Below are positions 45,813 through 56,200 of a stretch of 64,000 bases of DNA, one piece after another. Below the pieces are notes generated by a model. That model made no database searches, was not told the DNA's origin, and was given only the letters and a program-made list of their open reading frames with translations. The translations under genes were made by a program, and so were the position numbers. The DNA lies in NCBI GenBank assembly GCA_032718475.1, contig JAUCBJ010001428.1, positions 1 through 64,000 on the forward strand, in the 5' to 3' direction. Origin of the DNA: Nemertoderma westbladi. Its lineage: Eukaryota > Xenacoelomorpha > Nemertodermatida > Nemertodermatidae. The first letter of the stretch is position 1, and each line of letters starts with the position of its first letter.

Positions 45813-46144
45813 CATAGGTGGAATTGGCCGTCCCAAAACTCATGAGTTTTCATCAGTTCAAGGATTAAATTGATTAAATTTAAATATTATTATTAAATAT
45901 TTACAACAACAGCTAACCCGCAATTTATATGATGTTTTTTTTTTAAATAATACATATTTATTTATTATATATATGTAATACTAATATGACAGTAAATACA
46001 AAAAAATAGTGTCAAAAACAATAATTAGGCCTACTTAGTAATAACTTTGTACTAACTTAGGCTAATTAGTAATAACTATAACGCAGTAGTATTCTTATAA
46101 TTATTTTGTAAATTCTGTATAGGCCTACTATTTTGTTTATGCAG

Positions 46145-46265
46145 AAACCTATTAATGCAGTTAGTTTAAAACAAACAAGAGAACACGTCAAACAGGAGGT
46201 TTCGAAGTATGGGGGTGGATGGTTTATATCTGGTTGGACAAGGGGTACTGAAGTAGAATCAAACC
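46145..46265 (+). pseudogene. Exon 4 (5' part) of the unrecognised gene, interrupted by the BEL/Pao element
   Basis: Acceptor TTTTGTTTATGCAG, then an open phase-0 frame of 40 codons up to the LTR boundary. It includes SLKQTREHVKQEV and YGGGWFISGWTRGTEV. The phase agrees with the end of exon 3. The reading frame enters the LTR at 46266 with no donor before it, so the exon appears cut in the middle by the transposon. The remaining part should lie beyond the right LTR outside the window. The alternative is that the true donor was lost or that this is a chance frame, but codon content and the acceptor argue for a real exon. Confidence 0.55.
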
Positions 46266-47476
46266 TGTACGCGCTTTTGGAGACCTTTAGCAGTTTAACC
46301 TGCCAAAATTTATATGTCTTTAGTTGGTAAATTAACTTTATAAGATGACAAGATTTAATACAAAATAAACACAACATTAGCCGAAACCAGCCTAGTGCGC
46401 GTTCATTCACCCGCTGGATATTCCCGGGAGACTGGATTCGTATGCTTAGATTTATTGCAGTGAAGCCTACTTGTATTATTCGATTGATCACTAGTATATA
46501 ATCTCTGGCAAATATTATTCACTTTCGGGAAATATTAGCAGTTCCTTTCGGACGTGGCGTTCTATCTATGTAAACAAAGTTATGACTTACACCAAACACA
46601 ACGATATGGCTTAGATTTCACGTATGAGACGCATTCTTTAGGAGATGCTTAGTTATCAGTCTCAATCACAATCATACACACTACCGGTACCGCACAATAC
46701 TGCTCACTGGTTTGCCGACAGTCACTGACTTTGATCACGTATAAAGAGAATAGCACTTGACTCAAGTAGTGGCTACCAAATAGCATTATATTCACTACAA
46801 ACCACTATAATATAAGTCGCAATCGTTGTATGTAAACTGTCTCTCTAACCTGTAGTGTATCAAGAAAATTGGGAACTTTGGGTTCTTTATATGTGTTCTC
46901 CAAATAATATTCAACCAAACAACAGTAAATAGCAGTATACTGATATATTGAACCGATAATGTAAGAACTGATTAGAAAATAAGGTATGAAATATAATAAG
47001 AACTGTGATATGCACTGATAACAGTCATACGCTCTATAATCTAAGACTACTAATGTTTCTTATAAAGTTATAAAAATACGTGATTCCAGAGCCGTTCTTC
47101 CTGGCTTAGAATCCTCAACAACACACTCGTGACTACTCCCTATACAAGGGTACCAGCTACCCTTATTCCACGAAGCTCTCACCCACCACAGAGAATGAGC
47201 ATACAGATAGGAAATTCAGTTCAGTAGATCTGTGATAGGTCAAAATCAAAACCAACTCAAACCCTATTGGCAGATACAGAAAGCAGGGCTATGGGGCAAC
47301 CTTCCCAAGCTGGTTGGACGATCAAACATAGCCCAGATCCCTTCGCACAGCAAATCAGCCAATCAGCCGGTAGCTTGCACTATTCGAGTTATAGATCCCT
47401 TTTGAGAGTATTCTAGCGCCAGGGGGGAACTGGTTAGCAAGGCGAACGAATCAGTTATCCCACAAAAGCTTTTACA
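46266..47476 (-). repeat. 3' LTR of the BEL/Pao element
   Basis: On the plus strand it runs from TGTACGCGC to TTTTACA (TG...CA on both strands), 1211 bp. The left boundary is fixed by the start of identity with 63674; the right one is inferred from the polypurine tract and the CA end. AATAAA on the sense strand near 46449 could be the polyadenylation signal. Confidence 0.85.
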
Positions 47477-47486
47477 CCGCTCCCAG
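47477..47486 (-). promoter_or_regulatory. Polypurine tract of the BEL/Pao element
   Basis: Sense-strand CTGGGAGCGG lies immediately before the 3' LTR. Inferred from position and composition. Confidence 0.55.
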
Positions 47487-47554
47487 AAAATGGGATTTAA
47501 GTCTATAAAATATACAAAATCACAGTTTCTAATATACATAAATACTCTAAACAG

Positions 47555-50500
47555 TTAGTCTTTCTTGCGCGGACGGCGTTTACGCAGTTTTTTAAAGCTA
47601 GCCAGAGTCTTTTTCTCTTTGGGGCGAGCCACTTTACAAGGAGGGCTATAACTCCTGGGTGAAGGGTGCAATATAATTGCATCAGAAGGTGCAGGATTGT
47701 GGTCGGTGTATCCGCCGGTTGAAGTGCCTGGTAGGTTGACATCAACTTCGGGGGACTGGGGTCTAACGGCTTTTAGAGCGCGTTTTAAGACGGCTGCTCT
47801 TACGGGTCCCTTACGCGTGGTCTGAACGAGAGCCGTGGGTGGACCATAGGCCGTTAGAAATTGCCTTGGTTTAATGGTTCTTTCCAACTCGCGTTCGCGG
47901 GCTCGATATTCGTAAGGCCGTCGATATACCTCTTGTAACTCAGGGTGTGAGTTAACGAATATTTCTCCATAATCAGGGTCGTGACGGATAAAATTAATTA
48001 AGTGATAGGAATGAATATCACTGGGATTAACCTGTCTGAGGAATTTGCGCACAAACTTAGTCGAAATGCATTCTCCGACGCGCTTCAGTAGCTCGTAACT
48101 CGGTATGCGTGCTTTCTGTTCGACAGAAGCGAATAGGTAAGGATGGAACGCATAAACTCCTTCGTAAGCGCGTCCAGGGTAATAGCGGTGGCGTGAGTTA
48201 CAATGCAAATCAGCGTTCGCTTCCCAAGCTCTAATATAACGGAGTGTAATCAATTCATCTACACTTTCTAAATCTTTATTAAATGGACAATCAAAGCTGG
48301 CGTGTCCTTTTAGTTGACAATGGTGGCATTGCGTCATAAATTGAGGACAGACTGCAAAAATGTGCGAACTATTGAGTCGACAATAGGCACAGTAAATTTC
48401 CATCGACGGTTGTTCGCGGAAATAAGAACATGGGGCGTTCGTGTCCATGGGCGTAATATGGTCTCTAGATGCGCATAACCGACAACGCTGTCGATCAACA
48501 TAGTTGGCATGACGATAATCGTACGCAGTGAGACACTGTGGACCTTGATACCATTCTAGTATATAGTCGTTGTCGCTGTTCCGAGGCGTGGTAGGTTGAA
48601 TCTCCTCGGATTCTAGACATATTGGTTCGTCTTCCCATTGCATAGCTGAGGTGGGCGTAACCGTCTCTTCCGGTGGACCTACTGTTTGCATTTCCACGAC
48701 AGAGTAACCTGTGGTGATTCTAGGTCTTTGAATAACAGAAGAATGCAGATTCGATATACAAATATCCTTAAAAATGGCAAATCCAGCACTATCTAACTTC
48801 TCAGCGGCGGAGTGTCTGAGGCTGAGTTTGGTCAACGCGCGGTCTTTAAATTGACTATCCATGTTACGAAACGGTGTTAGGAATCGTCGGAAACATTCAA
48901 AGCGGATGAATTTATTATGTTCATCTAGCTTAGCGAGTTTGGTCCCAAGTACTAATGGATGGGCGCGTATAGTACGGCTGCACACATCGGCTAGCCAACC
49001 GGAAAGTGCGGTGTTTTCAAAGATCGTGTAGATAGCTAAGGAGGGACGTAGTGGGACACTCATGAAGCTATACACGGCGCCAGGTGCGGTCAATGGTCCG
49101 TCAAAGTATAATCGTGAATAATGGTCTCCATATATTTGTTGATAGTTTATGGGATTTCCAACCTTGAAATTCCATCCGTATTCCTGAAAGGCCAGATGTC
49201 CGATGGAAGTTCGTTGAACTTTGGTAATGTCGCTAGACGTATTAGCATACATGGTGCGGAAGAAACCTCGGCCTTCTGCCCAGGGAGCAATTAACTGTGT
49301 ATCCACGAAAGGATATGGTATATCCTCCATATTCCGAAAATCGTTTTGGAGATCTCCATAAACAGCGGAACCGAGTTTAAGGATTCTTTCGTTGAACAAC
49401 ATCTCGAGGACGGGCTGTGGTAACATCGATCCATCAATACCCATGGCCGGTTTGCGTTCGGTGTCGATGACGTAACGCTGCGCAAGTGCGAATTGACCAT
49501 GTCGGAGATTCTTTTGTGTTTCGGTGAGAGTTTCAAAAGAATAATCAATCACGTCGGAACACGCTCGAGTAAACACGTGAGTAGAACCGGCTAATCCGCG
49601 TATGTGGATCATGCGCGTAGTTCCTAATTCTCCGACCGGAACGCTGCCTTCATTGTCGTAGGTGACGACTCCATACATCTCAATGATATTAAGAGTTTCA
49701 TTCCACTCTTTCGTAGCGTTCTCGAGGGTCATCCCTACTGGATGCCACAAGGTGGCGCATTGGTTAGCGTCAGGGAGATCTCTATACCTCAGGGATTGCG
49801 TGTTACACGTCTCAATATTTCCCTGTCTTTGTATTCTTTCCTCCTCGAATAATACGTCGAGATTCCAATGGACTAATCGAGTTTTAATGAATCCATCGAG
49901 GTTATAGGGAGGTGTAGCATCATTCTCAATTCTAGAGATATTATATGGTTTTCTAAATGAGTTTACCTTTACTAACTGATCCAAATGTTTCTGTAATTGC
50001 TCGAGTTCGACAATGTCTAGAGGATTTATTAGCGGTAGAAACTTTAAGTTATGCGTCGGATCTTCCGGTTTTATCAGATAATATTGAGTCAGATTAACGT
50101 AATAAGGGTGGTCTTTAATCCCATAAAACGAGTTCGTTAAAGGTCTAGCGCGTATGTTGACATCGTGTACCATACGACGGACAAGATCCGCTCGATCGTC
50201 CGGAGGTTCAACGAGTATACCGTCAACACGAGCAGCTTCGATTGGCGGACGCTGTAACATGGGGGCGTCGGCGATAAGATCACGTGATCTTATACTAATA
50301 TCAACCGGCTGGGGTTGTGCCGTCGCGAAGAGTTTGTCTCCGAAATGGGGAATCATCGAGGGGTGACGGATGGTTTTAGAGTAGAGATCCGTCATAAGGA
50401 TTTGGGCTTCGGGTTGGGCTAAAGCGGCTTCTTCCCTCTCGTCCATTTCCGTATGCTTCTTTTCGAGTTGATTCTCCTCCACTTGTTGTTGTAGACGCTC

Positions 50501-51808
50501 GTCCAAAAACTCCTGTAGGGAATACGTGCGTCCAAGCTCGATATCTTCCTCTAGATTTTGGATTTCTCGATCAAACTGTGGTAAGGCTAACTCTTTCACT
50601 GCTTGGACTTGTTGCTGTAATTTACGTTTCTCTAAGCAATCCTGTGTTCCCTTCCCGATTTTCTGTCGAATAGCGTCTAAAGCATTTCTTATAACGCTCT
50701 CCTCGACTTCCGTGGCAGGTTGTATAGGGGTTAATCCTGGCCGATTGTAAGGATTAAATGGCGATGTTAGATGCCCGCGTCCCAATCCGGCTAAATAGGA
50801 TGGTCGAATATCTAACGAACCCACTGCTGGAGCACCACCAATTAACTGCTCGGGTAACACCAAATCTTTGAACAAAGAATATAGTTCGGGAGGATCAGTG
50901 ATACTGTTAGGATCAAGAGTTTGAGGTCTCACCGGGGAATGAGGAGGCCTGACCGAGTATTCCGGAACTCTGATCATGGGTTTATTTAGTGACCGTTTGA
51001 GGCGAGCGATCGTGGGTGATACATCGAACAGGTTTCGCTCGAAACTCCCGTACGTATAACGCGTAAAACTGTGTTTAGCGCAACGTCTCCGCGGATGTTT
51101 ATGTCTTTCCGTTTGTTGGTTGGGTCTAGGGCATTCGTCACAATAATACCAAAGACGTACGTCCTGTAGGGGAAACGCGGGTGATCGTTCTCCAGTTTTA
51201 CAATATTCCTCCATTTGTTCGAAGCTATCGGGAACAACGGGTAGTGGACGATCGGCGGTGAGATACATCATAGTGAAATAGAGTCTTTTGAGCTCTACTA
51301 TAGGGTCATGATGTATACCTTGAGGATATCGAGTCTCTAGGTTCTGTTGACTGGCAATATTGAGATAGGTTTCTCTCAAAAATTCTAGGTAATCGTTGAA
51401 GTCGATACGTTTATCTGGTTCCTCAACGTTTTCTCTTTCAAGTCGGTTACGAATAGAGTTCTCGTGGTCTATTCTCGGTTTATCGTTACGACTCCGCTGG
51501 GTATGATACTTAAATAAAACCATTTCCCTTTCGGTGTCTACATCGTCAGTATCATGTAAGTCGGTAGGGTGGCCGGTAGTTAGGAAGTCCATATACGTAC
51601 CATTACGATGTGTATAGCGCGCCGTGAATTTTCTATAGTCCAATTCACGCGTGAGTTGCTCTTGAGACATCGGCGGTTCGATATAACGACCATCGTCTTC
51701 CGTAGTAGTGGGATCGGGTTCACCACTTATCAAGCTATCCACAAACGCTTGTAAAGGTAGAGTATATCGCTCCCTGATACCAAGATCATCTTCTATCAGC
51801 TCCGTCAT
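47555..51808 (-). CDS. Extra 1417-residue zinc-knuckle ORF of the BEL/Pao element
   Basis: An intact frame from an ATG (51806-51808) in the position where some BEL/Pao elements carry env. The N-terminal third is charged and has a Cys/His patch near residues 220-245 (CDECP ... RRRCAKHS). A long coiled coil follows (about 390-460, Gln/Glu/Leu-rich), then a large globular-looking middle (about 480-1050). A cluster of knuckle-like motifs lies at about 1106-1175: CRLC..., CAYCRLNSSHIFAVC (C-x2-C-x5-H-x4-C) and CHHCQLKGHASFDC (canonical C-x2-C-x4-H-x4-C). The C-terminus is very basic (KKLRKRRPRKKD). I see no signal peptide or membrane segment, so an envelope protein is unlikely; an RNA- or DNA-binding, Gag-like or assembly role is inferred. 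An AATAGCAG acceptor lies just upstream of the ATG, consistent with a spliced subgenomic RNA. Confidence 0.85.
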   Translation of the reverse strand: MTELIEDDLGIRERYTLPLQAFVDSLISGEPDPTTTEDDGRYIEPPMSQEQLTRELDYRKFTARYTHRNGTYMDFLTTGHPTDLHDTDDVDTEREMVLFKYHTQRSRNDKPRIDHENSIRNRLERENVEEPDKRIDFNDYLEFLRETYLNIASQQNLETRYPQGIHHDPIVELKRLYFTMMYLTADRPLPVVPDSFEQMEEYCKTGERSPAFPLQDVRLWYYCDECPRPNQQTERHKHPRRRCAKHSFTRYTYGSFERNLFDVSPTIARLKRSLNKPMIRVPEYSVRPPHSPVRPQTLDPNSITDPPELYSLFKDLVLPEQLIGGAPAVGSLDIRPSYLAGLGRGHLTSPFNPYNRPGLTPIQPATEVEESVIRNALDAIRQKIGKGTQDCLEKRKLQQQVQAVKELALPQFDREIQNLEEDIELGRTYSLQEFLDERLQQQVEENQLEKKHTEMDEREEAALAQPEAQILMTDLYSKTIRHPSMIPHFGDKLFATAQPQPVDISIRSRDLIADAPMLQRPPIEAARVDGILVEPPDDRADLVRRMVHDVNIRARPLTNSFYGIKDHPYYVNLTQYYLIKPEDPTHNLKFLPLINPLDIVELEQLQKHLDQLVKVNSFRKPYNISRIENDATPPYNLDGFIKTRLVHWNLDVLFEEERIQRQGNIETCNTQSLRYRDLPDANQCATLWHPVGMTLENATKEWNETLNIIEMYGVVTYDNEGSVPVGELGTTRMIHIRGLAGSTHVFTRACSDVIDYSFETLTETQKNLRHGQFALAQRYVIDTERKPAMGIDGSMLPQPVLEMLFNERILKLGSAVYGDLQNDFRNMEDIPYPFVDTQLIAPWAEGRGFFRTMYANTSSDITKVQRTSIGHLAFQEYGWNFKVGNPINYQQIYGDHYSRLYFDGPLTAPGAVYSFMSVPLRPSLAIYTIFENTALSGWLADVCSRTIRAHPLVLGTKLAKLDEHNKFIRFECFRRFLTPFRNMDSQFKDRALTKLSLRHSAAEKLDSAGFAIFKDICISNLHSSVIQRPRITTGYSVVEMQTVGPPEETVTPTSAMQWEDEPICLESEEIQPTTPRNSDNDYILEWYQGPQCLTAYDYRHANYVDRQRCRLCASRDHITPMDTNAPCSYFREQPSMEIYCAYCRLNSSHIFAVCPQFMTQCHHCQLKGHASFDCPFNKDLESVDELITLRYIRAWEANADLHCNSRHRYYPGRAYEGVYAFHPYLFASVEQKARIPSYELLKRVGECISTKFVRKFLRQVNPSDIHSYHLINFIRHDPDYGEIFVNSHPELQEVYRRPYEYRARERELERTIKPRQFLTAYGPPTALVQTTRKGPVRAAVLKRALKAVRPQSPEVDVNLPGTSTGGYTDHNPAPSDAIILHPSPRSYSPPCKVARPKEKKTLASFKKLRKRRPRKKD

Positions 51809-53273
51809 ATCTGCTATTGGAGTTTATTAATGTTACAACGAGTTTATATTGTATATTTTAGGCGAGCGGGCGTCGCTGCCTAACACTCTCGGCCCCCCGG
51901 ACAGTGGGATCCTCAGCGCCGATGTACCGTTGTCGCAGTGTTTACGCCAACGTTGTAGCAACAGCACGACAACGATAACCGGCACAAGTCACTCCACTGT
52001 CCGTCCCAAAGGCTTGGATCCACTTGAGGTTCTTATATAGGAGAGTTAGGTTTACTTTACGATTGCGACTAGCTACTGTAAACACACTTTAGTAGCAACA
52101 TTCACCTACAAACGCACAAATTCCACACAAATGTCACCAATTATAAGCATACAGGCCATTTGTCCGTTAGTCAGTGCCTTCCAGAATGTCACGTTGTTAT
52201 TGCGTATCCTTGGATACTAAACAGTGCTACGTAATCTCTATACTAGGCAATGGGGCAAGCTTTCTATTGTTCCTTTAACTCGTTTCTAATTCTAGCGTGG
52301 GTGTTGCCATGGTGACATTATGGAAAGCTAGCGGTAGAATTAGGGTAATTCTCATGCATACAGATCTGGGATGCTATTTAATAGTAATTCTTTAATTGTC
52401 AATATCCTCTCTATGCATGATTTTATTAATTTTATCGGCTATTGACTATATGTTGGAGATTTTCACACTCTAACACACTCAAGGGGATGAATCTCCGCTC
52501 CCATGATCTATTAATTAATGGAATTTTGGGAATGTTGTAAATTGCATAAAATGACAATTTATTAAATTCATTTAAAGATATGAATTCAAATTTATTCCCG
52601 TGAATTTTATTATTTGATGGTAAAATTGACATAATTTTATTCCAGAGCTTATCTGGGGACGTTAACCACTGATTCTAGAATTTGTCTTTCAAGTATATCG
52701 GTGGGTGCCGCGATATCTTAATCGACTAGAATTACAGATGGTCAAAGGTGTAACAGATTTATTTGCGATTTACGCTACTGTTAGAGGGACATCACGCTAC
52801 TATATGTATTATTTAATATAAGGTAGAAGAGCAATATCGCACGAAGCAATGTCAGTGTGAAGAGGCAAGTCGTTTCCAAGGTCTACCCAGAGCTTGGTTT
52901 AGCCGAGACACGAGGATCTGAACTTTGCATTCCTAATACTCTGCCTACCAATAATACTTAAATATAGTAGTGGCTTTATTGTACTTTAATAAGTACGGAC
53001 ATTTCATCTTACTGTAGTCACGTATTTATAATATGATACGGACAGTAAGGAAAGAGAAAAAATTATTTCTCGCCGTCGCACTAAATATATATTATAAGTA
53101 ATTACGTACGTAATAAACACTAATATATTGCACTAATCTACTAAATAATACTAAAATAACATTCTACTAAATAAAATTAAATAAAACGATTATAATAAAG
53201 TACATAATAATATTTACATATAAAATGTAATAAAATAGATAAATAATATAGACATACACCCACTCCAGACGTA
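51809..53273. other. Gap between Gag-Pol and the extra ORF
   Basis: 1.46 kb, AT-rich, no ORF of note on the sense strand. It should contain the splice acceptor for the downstream ORF; the best candidate is AATAGCAG ending 2 nt before the ATG at 51808. Confidence 0.5.
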
Positions 53274-56200
53274 CTACGTTGAGGAGCCCCTAGATGTTTG
53301 AGGGATTAGGGAGGTGGTCGTGGGAAGAGTTTCTTGCTTTCCATAGTTTCCGGAGAGTTCCCGGTCTCTTTCCAGCAAACATAAACGACCAACTGGGCGA
53401 TTGAGTTGTTGCGTCTCAAAGATTATGCCGGGTTTCTTGAAGTTACGTCGCATGACGACGAGTTCTACTGAGCGCACTAAACCATCCTCCGAGATGTGCG
53501 TCTCAATGATACGACCTGTCTGCCACCGTCTGCGTGGAAGGTCCGGATCTACAATAAGCACCATGTCTCCGGCGCTGACATTTTCCTGCTGCGCAAACCA
53601 CTTAGTTCGAAGTTGTAGCGTGGGCAGATAATGTTTCTCAAAATGGTCAGCGAAACGACGGGATAGCAACTGCATAAGCTGCCAAGTTCGACGGCAGTAT
53701 TCATCTCCGTCGGCAATCTCGGATTGTGGGAGCATGGCTACAGGTTTCTTAAGTAGGAAGTGAGCGGGGGTTAGCGCTTCCAGGGAATCGGGACTCGATG
53801 AGACTGGCATAAGCGGTCTCTCGTTAAGATAGGCAGCGATTTCCTCCATTAACGTCCGCAGAAGTTCGTCAGTGAGATATGCGCGGCACGGCACTATAAA
53901 GTGAAATGCGGTTTTGACACTTCGAATTAATCTCTCCCAACTTCCTCCCCACCAAGGGGCGTCGGCGGCGTTAAAAGTCCAGCTAGACGCTGTTATCCGT
54001 AGCTGGTCGTCCACCTGTCTTTGATTCCAGTCCTTTACGTAAGCCTGAATTTCGTTGTTGGCACCAATGAAGTTCGTTCCCTTGTCCGATCGCATGGTAT
54101 GACTAGTTCCGAAGCGAGCGATCTGTCGTCGTAAACTTAAGACGAAGCTGTTAGTAGATAGATCGTTCACCATATCAAGATGGATGGCTCTACAAGTCAT
54201 ACATACGAAGATGACACACCATCTCTTGACTATAGTCCTAGCGCGATATACTTCAATAGGGCCAAATAAATCTACACCAGTATTAGTGAAGGGTGGTTCA
54301 TAAAAGCTTACTCGTTCCCTAGGTAATTCTGCCTCTCGCTGTGTTAAAGGCCTACTGAATGCTTTCCTACAGGGTATGCAGTTCCTAAGAACTTGGTTCA
54401 GAGCTCTACGTGGTTTATAGAAATAATAGCGAGTTCGAATTTCGCTAAGAACTCGTTCTCTACCAGCATGATAAAGTTTACTGTGAACATCTACAATCAT
54501 CTTGATTTGTACTTCAAGATTCCTAATGAGTATGGGGAATTTAGTGTCAAAAGATAATGGCGCATTAGTTAGCCTTCCTCCAACACGTATTAACCCATCT
54601 ATCATTGTGCTAGAGAAGCGATCCCTTAAGCGCATCTGTGGATTTCTTAACAACAGGAAATACTTGTCGGAATCCTCGTAGCATTGCAGGAGTCGCAGTA
54701 TCTGTTTATTGGCTTCTTCATGCTCCTGGTAACTGATCTTTTCTTTTAGAAACCGATCGGGTATTTTATATTTAGGTAAATCTTTAATAGCATGAACTTG
54801 GACCGATGTTAATGGAGCAGTATCATTAGTGGTCGTCTTCGTCTTGGAATAACGATGATGAAAACATCGCTTTAAATATGCGACGGCCTTACAGAGCCGA
54901 TTCCAGGAACTGTAATGATGTATTGCTCGCTGCAGCAGGGGTGAGATTCCTTGCGAGACGTCTGGTATTCCAGATTTCCAATCTCTATCCTTAATTTCCA
55001 CAACAGACTTGTTTGTGACGAGGGATTGTGGATCCGCAGCATCATTTCCGGAAGCATGTAATACAGATAGATCGATTGTCGGTTTAAATAACTTCGATTT
55101 GCTCGCTCGGGTTTTAGGTTTGACCTTTTCCGCTCCCTTGGCTTGTCTGATCTCTGCCGTAGTAAGGTGAGGAGGCCATTCATCTTCTTCCTTGCTCAGG
55201 AAGTCGGGTCCACTCAACCAGTCTGGAGTATCTATCAGTTCCTGTGGAGTGGCTCCTCTGGAGGCGATGTCAGCTGGATTAATCGTACCAGGGCAGTGTC
55301 TCCATTGATCTATTGTTGTTCGACTAAGGATAATGGCCACTCTGTTGGTAACAAAGACGCTGAACTGACAGACTTCATTGGTTATATACTCCAATACGAG
55401 CAAAGCGTCGGTCCAATAAACCGTTTTCTCCAGTGGATAATCGATCTGTTCCGTGACATTCCGTCCGATGGCTGTAGCGTAGAGAGCCGCTTTTAACTCC
55501 ACTCGAGGAACCTTCAACTTGTTGTTAATCAATGCCTTAGAGGTGACCAAGGCGACTTTGATTCCATCCGGGGTTTCGACTCGAAGGTATGCTACTATTC
55601 CTATTCCCATATCGCTAGCGTCTCCAAACACATGGAGTTGATAGGAATATGTAGGGAGAACATGACCAAAATATGAACGGGGAATTATAAAATTCTCGAT
55701 GGCAGGTAGGGAATCTTCCCATTTCATCCATTTCTTTAACAGTTCTCCCGTAAGTGGATCGTCCCATGAGTGGTTTTCAAGCCACATTTGTTGTACTAAA
55801 CTCCGAGCAATCAATATGACTGGGCTAATAAATCCCAATGGATCGAAATAAGTGCTCAGGATACTTAGACAAATCCGTTTGGTCCGAACTGGATTCTCTC
55901 GCTGTTTTAGCTGAAAAAACAGGATATCTCTCTCCGTGTCCCACTTCAAGCCAAGCGTCTTGGTTTCTGGAAGATCATCTTTTATTAGGTCGAGGTCTTT
56001 TGTTCCTCGGTCTTCTACTGGTATCGCTTCCAGAAACTCACGGGAGTTACTGGTGAATTTCGTCAGTCGAAATCCACCTCTTTTCAAACACTCTACCGTT
56101 CCTTTCGCGACATCAATGGCTTCTTTTACCGATGGAAGGGACTTTAAATTGTCGTCCATGTATATGTCCTTTTTGATGTTGTCAATTACCTCTTTTGAGA

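Larger units (their letters stand above)
44336..45869. mobile_element. 1.5-kb TIR element with clustered subterminal ACTTGGT/ACCAAGT motifs
   Basis: The ends are inverted relatives (TTAACCCTTAAACTGGTAA on the left, reverse of TTAATCCTTGAACTGATG on the right). ACTTGGT occurs at 44380, 44423, 44456 and 44499 in the left part. The reverse form ACCAAG(T) occurs at 45246, 45281, 45320, 45359, 45397, 45431 and 45471 in the right part, each near palindromes such as CTCAAATATGAG or CTCATGAG. There is no transposase ORF, so it is non-autonomous if mobile. Confidence 0.6.

Noticed and set aside
47555-51808. Env-like glycoprotein as the function of the extra BEL ORF.
   Set aside because: No signal peptide, transmembrane span or Cys-rich ectodomain is visible; the zinc knuckles point to nucleic-acid binding.
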